A DNA stretch of 64,000 bases from Vitellaria paradoxa (taxonomy: Eukaryota > Streptophyta > Magnoliopsida > Ericales > Sapotaceae). The notes under the pieces are model-generated. The model ran no database searches, was not told the origin of the DNA, and was given only the letters and a program-made list of their open reading frames with translations. The stretch spans positions 28,980,147 to 29,044,146 of the forward strand of contig CM034243.1 in assembly GCA_019916065.1 (NCBI GenBank), read 5' to 3'. Position numbers and translations under genes: made by a program. Shown piece after piece: positions 38,301 to 49,934 of the stretch. The stretch's first letter is position 1, and each line of letters starts with the position of its first letter.

Positions 38301-39055
38301 GTTGCTCGAGGTTTCACTCAGGAGTATGGCATTGACTATGAAGAAACTTTTGCTCCTGTTGCTAGGCTTACATCTGTTCGCAGCTTACTTGCTATTTCTG
38401 CTGCTCGTAACTGGGACATTCATCAGATGGATGTTAAGAATGCTTTTCTGAATGGTGATCTCACTGAGGAAGTCTACATGCAGCCTCCTCCTGGCTCATC
38501 TGTTCCGTCTTCTCATGTTTGCAAGCTTCGTCGAGCACTATATGGGTTGAAACAGGCTCCCCGTGCCTGGTTTGCAAAATTTAGTTCTACTATTCATGAG
38601 TTTGGATTTACCTCCAGTTCATATGACTCTGCTTTGTTTCTCCGCACCACTACAGCTGGATCTGTTCTTCTTCTTCTGTATGTGGATGATATGATTATTA
38701 CTGGGGATGACAGTGTTGGCATTTCTCATCTCAAACAATTTCTCAGTCGCCAGTTTGAGATGAAGGATTTGGGGTTTCTCAATTATTTTTTGGGTTTGGA
38801 GATCTCCCGTGATTCTTCTGGTTATTTTCTCTCTCAAGCTAAGTATGCCTCTGATCTCTTGACACGGGCAGGTATTTCTGATTGTAAGACTGCTTCTACC
38901 CCGATTGATACACAGCTCCGTCTCACTCCTCTTGATGGTACACCTTTATCTGATGCGACTTTGTATCGTCAACTTGTTGGTAGCCTTGTTTATCTTACTG
39001 TCACTCGTCCTGATATTGCTTATGCTGTCCATATTGTTAGTCAGTTCGTGGCTGC
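35367..39055 (+). repeat. Right arm of the 3.69-kb inverted repeat
   Basis: Runs from CCCATTCTTCTC just before the gag start to GGCTGC in the RT/RNase H connection, where it switches abruptly into the inverted leader. The switch shares the dinucleotide GC between both parent sequences, so microhomology is minimal. Confidence 0.95.
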
Positions 39056-39131
39056 AAAAAGAGACAAGAACATCTGTAAATCACGCAAGAAACACCAAAA
39101 TTTTCCAGAAAATAATGGCTGGAAAATATGA
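35424..39131 (+). pseudogene. Copia gag-pol, right (antisense to element) arm, truncated
   Basis: The frame is open from the gag ATG through protease, integrase and reverse transcriptase with all motifs seen in the left arm (DSG, HHCC, D-D-E integrase, YVDD). It lacks RNase H: after VSQFVAA the reading enters the inverted leader and adds about 25 foreign residues (starting KRDKNICKSRKK) before a stop. It lies opposite to the element's LTR promoter, so it would appear in the element RNA only as antisense. Codon content and sequence are almost identical to the left arm, including the single Phe/Leu difference. Confidence 0.9.
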
Positions 39132-39140
39132 AAAAAAAAA

Positions 39141-39163
39141 TTAGAGCGAAAGCTCTGATACCA
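39141..39163 (-). promoter_or_regulatory. Primer-binding site (initiator tRNA-Met) and hairpin
   Basis: TGGTATCAGAGC (39163-39152, minus) directly abuts the 5' LTR and is the usual copia primer site complementary to initiator tRNA-Met. It overlaps a perfect small stem-loop agagcGAAAgctct just inside. Confidence 0.9.
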
Positions 39164-39407
39164 TGTTAGAAGAAAAGAAAAGAATTGGGAAAAGAAATCT
39201 TGTTTATTGATGTGTATTGAATACAAGATACAAGGTCCCTTATATAAGCGGGACAATAACCCTAATCCTAGTATGATATGGACAATAACCCTAATCCTAG
39301 TATGATATGGATAGTAATCCTAATTATGGTATGATACATAATAAGGAATCCATAAATTACAAGATTCTAAATATAATACTAAAATATATATAATACCAAA
39401 CTTAACA
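39164..39407 (-). repeat. 5' LTR of the copia element
   Basis: Same 244-bp sequence as 30263-30506. It is followed on the plus strand by the second AATCA copy (39408-39412). Confidence 0.95.
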
Positions 39408-39753
39408 AATCAGAACATGACTCCACCTGTCATGAGTAAATGGGACCCCATTAGGCTAACTTTTTTTCTTTTTTTATTTTTTTTCATCATCTACTCTACC
39501 CTTACCCATGAGGTTACGTGAGTTAACTTAAGTTTGGGAGTTAAAGAGTTACCGTCATCGAATCCTGTCCTTAATAATTCTTAGAGTCAGTATTCGGGTG
39601 TAAAGTATGATAAAATTGGTAGAATAAATTTTTTTGATTGAACGAATCATATCTAATTTTTAAATACGAGTAAAAATTTCTACCACTATATAAATTTGTA
39701 ATTTACCGTTATACATATTAAGAAAACGGTGTATGTGATACAAATTAAAGGGA
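39408..39753. repeat. Tandem duplication copy A, right piece
   Basis: Continues the copy A sequence interrupted by the copia element: 'gactccacctgtcatgagta', a T tract, 'catctactctacccttaccc', and an end 'acatattaagaaaacggtgt'. It matches copy B (39880-40230) with many substitutions, so the duplication is much older than the insertion. Confidence 0.85.
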
Positions 39754-39755
39754 AA

Positions 39756-40230
39756 CACTTCCCAAACACTGCCTAATAGCTTAAAAAACTGGTCAATTAC
39801 TTCAGAAATCTTGTCCTTTTGGCGTAGCAGCAGCCAGCATCATTGTACGCAAACACAAATACAAATGGATCAGAGCATTGACTCCACCTGTCATGAATAA
39901 ATGGGAACCCAGTAGCCTAACCTTTTTTTTTTTTTTTTTAAATCATCTACGCTACCGTTACCCATGGGATTACGTGGGTCGACTTATGTCTGAGAGTTAG
40001 ACTTATTATCCTAAGTTTTCAAGTTCGAATCATCTCCTTAACAATTTTTAGGATTAGTATCCGAGTGTAAGATGCAGTACCGTTAGTAGAACAAATTTAT
40101 TTGATTAAATAAACCATATTTAATTCTTAAATGTGAGTCTAAATTCTTATCATTGTAAAATTTGTGATTTATCACTACACATATTAAGAGACTGATGTGT
40201 ATAGCACAAATCAAGGAAGATTCATCTCCT
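39756..40230. repeat. Tandem duplication copy B (empty insertion site)
   Basis: Parallel to copy A over its whole length. The corresponding junction reads 'acaaatggatcagagcattg', with a single target sequence and no element. It therefore serves as an internal empty-site control for the copia insertion. Confidence 0.85.
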
Positions 40231-40588
40231 AAGAGTTTAACCAGAAAAGTGAATCTTTTGAAATCAAATCCTTTTCTCTACCCTTATTGTTTTTAACTAA
40301 ATTATTTATTTATTTATTAATTTTTTTGATAATTTTTTGACATTATTCACATCTATCAAAAACAATTGAAAAAAAATAGAAAAATTTATGAAAAGTGAAA
40401 AAAAGTTTATTTTTCTATTTAAAAATTAAAAAAAATCAACCTTTTCATACATATATGAATTTTCCTGCTTGGAAGCATTTGTCTACGAGTAACCAAACCC
40501 CAAAAAAAAAAAAAAAAAATCAAATTTTGGTAAAAAAAAAAAAAGAAAAAGAAAGAAAGTCAGACTCCCAAACAAGTCTACGCAATAA

Positions 40589-40621
<33 letters not shown>

Positions 40622-40732
40622 CAATTTCTACAAAGGATAAAATTACTCGGCCAAAATTCAAATCACATATAGCCTATAAGCAATCAGGTGGAACCAAGTC
40701 CATGCAAAACCGGTGAAATGACAATACCTCAA
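40231..40732. other. AT-rich intergenic DNA with (AAT)n tract
   Basis: Poly-A runs (40501-40550) and an AAT microsatellite (40583-40621). No gene. Confidence 0.5.
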
Positions 40733-40737
40733 ATTAC

Positions 40738-41450
40738 TGTAGGGTTGAGAGGGATATAACAAACAATAATTGAATGACAACGGAAACAACTCTCTCACCC
40801 AACTTGTGTAAACATGTAAGGAAACTAACAATAGAGCAAATCCACAATACACAAGATTTTAACGTAGGGAAAAACTTCTCCAATGAGAAGAGTAAAAAAT
40901 CTCACAAGGACCTGAGTCCTCCCAAATCTTCCACTATCAAAATAATAGGCAATATAATCTGTTCTCTCTAGTTAAGAAATACTAGAGGCATTCACCAACA
41001 TCAAACTTCAAGAATAAATTTCTTGGTAAACACAAAATACAAGAGAAGTTGAGCATGAGTCTCACAAAACACAGCAGTCCCGTTCTTCTCAAATCTGCCA
41101 ATTACAGAAAGCTACAAACTCAATCTCCTCCGTTCAGATTGAAGATCAATGTGTCTGCAAGCCGCTGTCAAATTTTGAGGTCGATCCAAAGGTTGATCAT
41201 CTAGCAACTGCTGTTCAAAGATTGCTGCACAGGTACCAAAACTCTGCACTTCTTAATTTTCTCCTCCTGTTCGTGTACTGTTTTTCTGTTTTTTCATCCA
41301 GATACAGCAGACATCTGGAGCCCTTGTTTTTCCCCAACATGGGCCTTGGGTTGGGCTAAAATACATCAATAAAATTGGGCCTAAATTATGCACAAATCTA
41401 ACCCATCACATTGGGCTAGTCTCCTCCTACATAGGAGGGGCAACCCAACA
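40738..41450 (-). mobile_element. Solo LTR, 713 bp
   Basis: On the minus strand it starts TGTTGGGTTGCCCC and ends CAACCCTACA, with TG...CA ends, and is flanked by ATTAC on both sides (40733-40737 and 41451-41455). No internal domain follows. This is the product expected from recombination between the two LTRs of a full element. Orientation is inferred from the start/end words. It lies about 210 bp beyond the stop codon of the RID2-like gene. Confidence 0.8.
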
Positions 41451-42343
41451 ATTACTTGCAATATAACTTATATACATGTCAATGTCAGCCTCGTGTGCTT
41501 TGGCAACCAAGGTTTCATTTCAGATTTCCAGCTGACTCCACGTCCGTCAAAACCAACAACATGATCACCATGGTATAGAAGCAATTACCTCAGCATTTGG
41601 ATTGCTATAAACAAGCTTAGCAATGGGAAGCCGGTACTCAATTTGCCACCGGAATATGTGATCAAAATCGAGCTTTCCTCTTGCGCACCGTGTATTTTGG
41701 ATCTGCAGGCACAACATTTCCTCTTCTCCTCGTCTCTTCTTTCTTCCTCAAAACCCATCCACGTCCTTTACATTTCTTCGCTATTTTTTGCCTTTTCCTC
41801 GGCTTATGTCGGTCCAAGATCCCAACCTGCATGGCAGAGAGAAACCCAAGCCATTGTTTTAAGGGTCCTGTTAACGGGTGCTCGGGACACTCATTAAGAA
41901 TCAATAAATACATGTCACGTAATAATATCTTTAGACTTTAATAGAATTGTGCATTGTGAAAGTCTGAAATATTATTAGATAGCATGTTTTTCATTGGCCT
42001 TTAATAAGTGCTCTGGAAACACCTGTTAGCAAATGCCTTATTTTAAACATCAAAAAAATAACAATAATAAAAACTTAAATCAAAAGAATAAGTTTACATC
42101 AGCCTTGCAATAAGCAGGAGATATTAGAACTTTAATTGGCATTTTTACAGATTCTTCCAAAAACTCTAAAAATTTGAACTGTAAAAAACTATTGTAGGAG
42201 GACTCACTGTTTGATTCTCTTCATCTTCACTACTCTCGTTCTCAGAGCAGCTCTCTTCATCTTCGCCTTTTGCTTTTGGGGTGGCTGTGCCTAGGGATGG
42301 TGGACCACAAATGAGCACAAGGTATTCTTTTCTGCTCTTAGTA

Positions 42344-43260
42344 CTGTAACAGAAAGATTTATGAAGTTAAGTCAACAATAAGTTCAAGAAGTCACATTTC
42401 CCCAAGAGGCAGCTTTAGAAGGTTTTCACACCCAAGCTTGCAATTATAAAAGATGTATTCTATTTGTTTATTTTTTTAATTAAATCTAAATAGTCCCACT
42501 GCAGATGACACAACAGCAACACAGCTAATGAATCAATTTTCAAGTTCTATAAGCCCCTATGTTGCCTGACTCTCTTCTAAAAGTATGATGTTCTTGGGTA
42601 AGGGTATACTATATACATCCTACATATATCATTGGACATTCATATAAATATATTTAATAATGTAATTTTAAAACATAAATATGCATTAACAAAAGAAAAC
42701 ATCCATTATAAGAAAGAAATACTCTAATAGTACCCTGCAAAATATCATCCCATCCAATAAAATAAAATACTTATATTGACTATATATCTTTTCATATCGC
42801 TGTTATATACCATAGGAGAACTCACCCTAAAATCTTAAAAAAACTAACTATTAGGGGAGAAAACCTAAGGTATAAAAGCACTGCACTAGCACTTTATACT
42901 ACTGATGTGGGACACATGAAACCCCATACCATATATGCCTATACATTATAACAATATTTGTATCCTAGAATGAGAGAAATAGATACAAGCTCACATATCC
43001 ATACCCAACATCCGTATTAGAGTCCATGTAACAGAGGTAAGCTCATTTGTGTTCGTTAGAACTTGGTAGTCGGGCAAGAGATTATAATCTGGGGGAATTT
43101 TCTCATTGTAGTGCCTTTTACTTGTAGAAACCTATTTGATAGAGCAAGTAGAGAACAATATAGCCAATGAGTAATAATGGCTTAGGAATATCCTACTAGA
43201 CCGTGCAACAATTAAACACAATGGTATTAGGAATTGCATGCACCTGCATACACACATAGC
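42344..43260. other. RID2 intron, plain part
   Basis: Intronic AT-rich DNA between the exon ending at 42343 and the gypsy remnant. Nothing further recognised. Confidence 0.5.
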
Positions 43261-45456
43261 TAACTGATGTAGTACAAGATAAAAGCAAGTTAGGTTAAGA
43301 TTGAGAAGAAGATGAAGAAGAAGAAGAAAAGAGGAAAAAAGAATGCAGTAGTAGTAGAGAGCAGAATTTTATCAATATTCACTCAACAATGATATCTTTG
43401 TTAACCCTAATTAGGGTTTAAAAAATAAAACTCAAGGGCCAAAACGTCAAAGCCTGTAATAAAATAAACTTAATACTAATAAGGCTCAGAACAAATGGAT
43501 CTAAATAACCTCTAATGAAATAAACTTAATATTAATAAAGTCCAAAACAAATGAGTCCAAATAATAAATAAAATAATAATAAAAAGAAATGAATATGTAA
43601 ACTGATGTCCTCATCAACTCTTCCGGACTAAGAAAAACTCGACTCCAACGAATTAAAAACTTACACACTAGTAACTGGTCTCATTTTTCACTTGACAAGA
43701 TATCTTTGGAGTTGAAGGAAAATGAGGTCCTCAACATTGAACATAGATAGACACCGCTGAAGAGGTGAAGGAACTAGAATTGACATAAAAATATCACCAT
43801 AACCTGTAGACAATATTTGAGATCCAAAAATGTCTTGACAAGGTAACAAGTTCTTCGCATTACAATTTACAACAAAATTCATATCAAATGGCAAAGTGAA
43901 AAAAAATTGCGTTAGAACTAAAATCACAAAAGATATAGATTGGCCTAACATCTTTGGCATACAAATTTTGGCAGGACGATATGGGGTAGTAAGTAGGCAA
44001 TGCATAAGTTATCATTGAATTACATCCAATAAAGTCTTTATTCTCATTAATAACATAAGTAGGATATTTATAATAATTACTACTCAACCCAATTTTTCAT
44101 TTAATATCAGTATTATCAAAAAGAGGTATAATACATGGTTGAGAAAAAATGACGTGGGATGATGTAACCGGACTTGTCAAATTAGAATCCCTCAAAGATG
44201 ATTAAGTGGCTGGAAACTCAATGATATTAATAGAATATCGATAAGAGATGCCACACACAACTTGTAAGAAAAACTATTCAATGTATGCAAGAAAATCTCT
44301 ATTGTACACTAGAAGTGAAAACTTATACAACTGAATGATCTCACAGAAGAATAACTTGGACATAGACTCAAAGAACTCCTAATTGATGAGGTCGCTAAGT
44401 AAAGCACTTGAGATGCTTAAATAATATCCCTTAAAAAAGTAACCACCACTAATGATAAAGTCTATGCAATCTTGACGGTCATTATTCATGATATCCTCAA
44501 ATAAACCAACAAAATTAAGACAAGATGATGGTGGAACTGAATCAATCACTTCAGACACATTTTCAGGATTTGGTGACTCGTCATGATTAATGATAGGATA
44601 AACTGTCAAAAGATGAGAATTAATAATAGAATCACAAATGTCAATAGAAACCATACGGATATTAGGTCTGGGAGGTGGACGGTGCAACTCAATGGTTTGT
44701 CCATTAGAAGACGATATAGAAATATGATAAGTAACTTGAGGAGTGCCACTAGATGAAGCGGATATAGAAGAGTTTGCTATGATAGTAGAATATGAAGCCT
44801 CTATATGGTCATTTGGTGGATGAACATACGGAGTTAGATGAAAAGAATGTGAGACACTAGACACTTGAAAAGGTATATGCTGAGTGTCGGGGAACTATGC
44901 TGCGATATAGACTCATGAGACTCAAATTCATAATATTTTTCCGTCTCTAAACCTTTAAAGTAAGCTTCATTTAAGGTCTTATGAGCGTATTGCTTAACCT
45001 TCTCACAGATGCAAGACCTTAGACCAAGGACAAATCTATTGATGGCAAAAAGCTCATTTTGAAAGATAGACCACTTCCTAAGAGTTTTAATTGATCAAGA
45101 TACTCATCAATAGAAGAATGTTTATGTTTAAGATGCATTAACTGAGACCATACCTTATCCCTAAAACTTTTAGGAATAAAGCGATCGCTCAAAATTTCTT
45201 TCATCACAGCTCATAGAGTAACAGGTCTATGGTATAACTCGACTGTTTGCCAATACTCTTTAGCATAATTGGTCAATCTTGTTTTGGCTAGACGAATACA
45301 CTGGTTATCAGACAAGTCATGATAGTCAAAAATGTATTCAATATCATCGTGCCAATCAAGAAACTCATGAGGATCGATAGTGCTACTAAAACAAGGAGGA
45401 TCTTTGACATAAACTTGACGAATAGAACAAAGTCCTACCTTAGTTTCAAAATTCAT
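43260..45456 (-). mobile_element. Ty3/gypsy gag remnant inside a RID2 intron
   Basis: The minus strand reads a retrotransposon gag: 45456-45211 (DPHEFLDWHDDIEYIFDYHD, RLTNYAKEYWQTVELYHRPV) continues in frame, after a TGA in place of the expected Trp codon, into 45207-45019 (ILSDRFIPKSFRDKVWSQLM, HSSIDEYLDQ) and a GLRSCI segment. A further ORF (44864-44379) is Ser/Pro-rich and probably a non-gag part of the same element. No protease, RT or integrase is visible, so it is a non-autonomous or deleted element. 43260-43680 may be its 3' non-coding end (purine-rich tract, 'aaccctaattagggtt'). LTR borders were not established. Confidence 0.7.
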
Positions 45457-47238
45457 GGTAAAAGGACAGAAGCAATTTTTTTTTTCTTTTTTTATGCTAA
45501 GGAAACTAAATTCGAAGAATAACTAAAGTAATACCTACAAAAAGAAACTACAATTACATTTATAGTACAAATTAAATTGCTAGCCCAAACTCATCAAAAA
45601 AACTTGACGGCTTCAAATTGCAAAGTTTCAACATAATTGACATTTTTAAATTAGCTAATTATATTGTAAATTACCTTTCCATTGGGTATCTCCTTAGTAA
45701 TAAAAGCACTTCTTCACATAATTGACATTTTTTCATTCCATAGGGTGGTCTAGAAGGAAATGGAGATTATTTGAACCAAGCCATGATCAAAAGGAGACCG
45801 ATTGAGTGAGCAATGCTCGACAAAATATGTACTCCCTTGGCTTATTTAATGGTAAATTAATTCATCAATAGATCAAAAAACATAAAAGATGTCGATTTCG
45901 GTTTGCATTAGCCAATCATATTAAGTGCTACCACCCTCTAACTTAATGTCATCATCAAACTTCCTGGTTTCCTATTTGTCAGCCTAATGCAAGGAGGGAG
46001 AGAAGAGTGACGGATTTTAGCCTTGACAAATATTTTCTGTATACCTGTAGGGGTAGTCAACAACCACACCACCAGCAAATCCAGCACGCTTAGCAAAACT
46101 GAGTATCAACTCATGCTGCGGTAGACTTTCAGGATATACTTGAAATACTGCCCTTTCTCCCCTGGCCAAACATTGGTATAATAATCCAAAGAAAGCCCTG
46201 CAAAGGGCATTGAGCCATATAAGATACAAAAATGGTATAAAATCAATGAAATTAAAAGCAAAAGTTTCTATAGTAATTCAAATGCACTAATTTGTAAAAC
46301 ATAGAAAGGAAGAGAATTCTGACATACTTCAATCTTAACTGAGGTCCATGGGAGAACTTGTCAGCATTGCACAGCCACTGCTTGATCAAATTAGAACATC
46401 AAGTATTTAGCACTATCTTAGAGAAAGTTCCAAGCACAGAATGGTACATGTTTCATTAGGCTACCAGTGATTTCCAATAGATAATATTTCAAAGAACATA
46501 TATAAGTGCGTGCAAGCGCGTTTCTATTCTTCAATTTTGCTTTTTTGAACAGCAGACGCCGTCTGCTACTACTAGAAAGGCATTGCATGTAAGTGAGAAC
46601 CCAAAGAATAAATGAATAAAATAACTAATAAGCAAAAAAAATAAAATAGGCAGCCTTTTGTTATCAAAATATTTTGGAGAATCGACATCAAAATTCAAAA
46701 GATAGAAAACCCTGATATCTTGTAAACATACAAAATTCAGCCATCCTAGTCTTTTTCCTTTATAAAGAACTCCATTGAAGAAGAGTGTACCTTAATAAGG
46801 GAGAAAGCTGAAGAGATCAAATTATTATTGGAAATTGGAAGTCAATCAGCCTAAACCTTTGTATTTATGTGTTATCCATAAAAGTCATAAATGAGATTAA
46901 CCTAGTGGAAGGCTTTTTCTTTAATGGATGAAAATATGATATTAAATTGAAGTGGATGATTATATGAAGATTTGAAGAGTTGGGTTAGATGAATAAGAAA
47001 TTACAATTTTACATTTGGAGAAATTTTGTAGAGCAGATTCTGTGGGTATTTGATGTTCCTTTTATCTAATTTTTATACGTACTGTAGCATTTTGAATCAA
47101 GTTTCGAACTCGAAAGGCAGAATTAAATTCTAAGCTGAATAGAATGAGCTGACGGCAAATTACTAGCACGGTGACAGTGCTGTGCAAATTACAGACCACA
47201 TATTACTTTTCAAATCTGTATTTTTCTGTGAGTCAAGT

Positions 47239-48735
47239 TGATGTGAAATTGAAACAAAATATTAAATATTTTATTTTACTTTATATAACTAGGATTTTAT
47301 TTTATTCCATATCATTAGGATTGGATATTATATTCCCTATGTTAGAGATTTTATAGTGATTGATTGGGAGATATTTATCTTTGATTTGAATTTCGTAGAG
47401 ATTTGATTTTGAAAGTCAGAGTTCTCGTACTGCCTCAAGAAACTAAAGATTATAAAATAAGTTTCTTAGGTTTCCCTAGCACCGTCCCTTCCATCTTAGG
47501 TTTGGTTCCTCCTAGCATTACCAACTCCGCGTGGATGTGGTGCCTTGCATCATTACACAGCTTGACAAGATTGTTAAAATCAATAAGATGGCTTATGAAA
47601 TATTAGTTATACAACCCACCTCCAACATTGCTCTGAATAGGTCTATATGTATGATTTCATTTGAGATTATGCATGATTATGAATTTAAGTGACCCTTAGC
47701 CCTTACCCCTTTGTCCCTGCATAGTAGTGTGTTTATGCAAACTAAGTGGATTGGACGACCTTTGCTCCACTAGATTTGGCAACTAATGACGAGATTACCA
47801 TCACCATCACTTGTATATTGAGATCAGTAGACAACTTGCAACTAGTAATGCATCTTCTTTCGAGCTGATAGGCATATGCTATATATTAACTTCCATGTTA
47901 GGAATTTTATTTTGATCCAAACTAGATTGGAATGGCGTCCACCTAGACCCACTCTCAAATTGCAGCTTCATGGTGTTAGTCTTTTTTAAAATTTTAGAGT
48001 GGAAACCAAACGCTTATTTGATTGATCTTTCATTTGAATTTATAGTTTTCACATTGTATTTGCTTTCAGGGACTTCGCAACATAAATAAGCCCAATGTTG
48101 TCCCTAGATGACCATTCTGAATTCTCCCTTGACAAGCTAGATCCTAACTCTACTACACCTCTTACCCTATTACATTTTACCCTAGCACATATCTATAAAA
48201 TTACTACCATTTCTGATAATCAACTTGTATTCACCAAGGAAAGATAAGTTCAATGGTTCCTTATCTGTTAGGTTGGCTGCGTAGATTCTAATTGCACTTG
48301 GACTAGTCATAATATGCTTCGAAAACTTGATCTAGATCCATTGGAGTTCCACAAGAGTTGTCCAACTTTTCTTTTACCAAAGTCAAGTTCTTTCCATCCC
48401 AAAAAAAGTTAGTGGGGACACCAAGTTCCAACCTCTCCTTACTCAAGTGCACGAACTTTGAGAGCACCTTAGATATTCGCTTTGTTCGTGGCCTAGAAAT
48501 TTTAGGTAGAGCGTATAGTTTCAACTTGCCGGAGTCGAGTTTTTTCTTAGCCAAAAAGAATGATGCAAAATTGAAACAAGATATTAAAGATTTTATTTTA
48601 TATTATATTATCAGGATTTTATTTTATTCCATATCATTAGGATTGAATATTTTATTCCTTGTGTTAGATATTTTATAGGGATTGGTTGAGAGAGATTTAT
48701 CGTTGATTTGATTTCCTTAAGAGATTTGATTTTGA
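47239..48735. mobile_element. Possible small LTR-type element bounded by 175-bp direct repeats
   Basis: 47239-47413 and 48561-48735 are direct repeats of equal length (175 bp) starting TGATG and ending GATTTGATTTTGA, with scattered substitutions. The 1147-bp interior shows no clear primer site or polypurine tract. A minus-strand ORF at 48303-48554 is charged and unidentified. It could be a decayed non-autonomous LTR element (TRIM/LARD-like) or a segmental duplication. It lies within a RID2 intron. Confidence 0.45.
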
Positions 48736-48942
48736 GGTATATTGAGTAAATATAAAATACATTAATTATAATTTGATTATATTATTTATTAAAAATAATT
48801 GAATAAAATATATTTAATAATAATTTAAATAACTTAATTATGATATTTATTAAAAATAAATTTAATAAGATAAATTTCATAATAATTAAATTAAATAAAT
48901 TAATAAATTAATAAAACATATTACATATTAATTTAGATAATT

Positions 48943-49327
48943 AACCAAACCAAACCAAACCAAACCTTTTCCCACTAGGTGGGGTTGACTATATGGATTT
49001 GTCGAGGCCAATTAGATCTGTTTAGGGACATGTCCTCCGATAGATCTAGGTAAACCAGATCATGTTAATTGTTTTTTTCCAACTTCTCTTGGGTTTTCCT
49101 CTACCTCTCCTACTCCTGACAATCTCCATACTTTCACACCTTCTAACAAGTGCCTCCGCTGGACGTCTTCTAACATGATCAAACCATCTTAATCGATTTT
49201 CTCTCATTTTATCTTCAATCGGTACTATTCCTACTTTGACTCTAATCTCCTCATTCCTAATCCTATCTTTCCTTGAAATCCTGCACATCCACCTTAGCAT
49301 ATCCTTATCTCCACAACTGCCATCTTA
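48943..49327 (-). mobile_element. 5'-truncated RTE-type LINE 3' end
   Basis: The minus strand encodes the C-terminal end of a LINE ORF2: MLRWMCRISRKDRIRNEEIR, then KMRENRLRWFDHVRRRP and RRGRGKPKRSWKK. It ends in a tandem (GGTTT)n tail (48943-48966), which is typical of RTE-clade LINEs, rather than poly-A. All upstream ORF2 parts are missing. LINEs of this kind may have supplied proteins for the SINEs in the window, but that is not shown. Confidence 0.8.
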
Positions 49328-49934
49328 AATTAATTAATTTAATTATATTATTTATTAAAATAATTTTACTTTAACAAAAAATTTGAATAAAATAATTTAT
49401 TTTAATATGAAGCAATAAAACTAGACAAAGTGTTAAAATTAACAAAGTGTTTATAACAGAAAAAGTAGAGTGAAAACACATTTTTTTTTTTTCGTTTATG
49501 TTTTTTTGTTTAAGTTCTCACTTTTTTGGAAACAAAAAAATAAAAACAGATTTAACAAATATGTTTATGTAGCCAATTTACAAAAATTTGAAAACATAAA
49601 CAGAAAATGAAAATGTTACCAAACGAAGGGTTAGGAGTCTACATGTCAGAATTTGAAGTGTTGAGTTAGTGATGTGTGTGTATATATATTTAAGATAAAA
49701 GCTATAAGCAAGCACACACAAAAAAAAAAAAAAAGCAAACAGTAGAAGAATTGAAGTTCCACTAATATTAGGAATAAAATGACAAATGAAATAATTGAAC
49801 TTCCATTAGAATTATGAATTCAACTCGATTAGCCGCTTCCTCTCCATGCAAAGTATATATGAAGGGATGGCCTGACCTTAATCGCGCTCGAATATTCAAA
49901 GCTTTCTCAACCCATTAGAGATGACGACACCTTT

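Larger units (their letters stand above)
30263..39407 (-). mobile_element. Ty1/copia retrotransposon with internal giant palindrome
   Basis: One insertion of 9145 bp. Both ends are 244-bp LTRs (30263-30506 and 39164-39407), identical by eye, and AATCA is duplicated outside (30258-30262 and 39408-39412). On the minus strand the order is LTR, primer site, ~85-bp leader, antisense pol and gag, antisense leader, sense gag-pol, polypurine tract, LTR. A normal element of this family would have only one sense gag-pol. The inverted arms are 31098-34786 and 35367-39055 (each 3689 bp), colinear without indels, with a 580-bp centre. The element cannot encode a full polyprotein from a normally placed leader. 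Its RNA would be a long hairpin. Confidence 0.95.

Noticed and set aside
31316..38837. Many secondary ORFs within the copia arms (hydrophobic Leu-rich and basic ones)
   Set aside because: They are mirrored in both arms and overlap gag-pol in other frames, so they are shadows of the real frame.
30520..39131. Two independent copia insertions facing each other
   Set aside because: Only one pair of LTRs and one TSD exist, at the outer ends. There are no LTRs, primer sites or polypurine tracts at the centre, so this is one rearranged element.
49046..49300. Arg-rich ORF as a host gene
   Set aside because: Its wording is the C-terminus of a LINE ORF2, followed by a (GGTTT)n tail.
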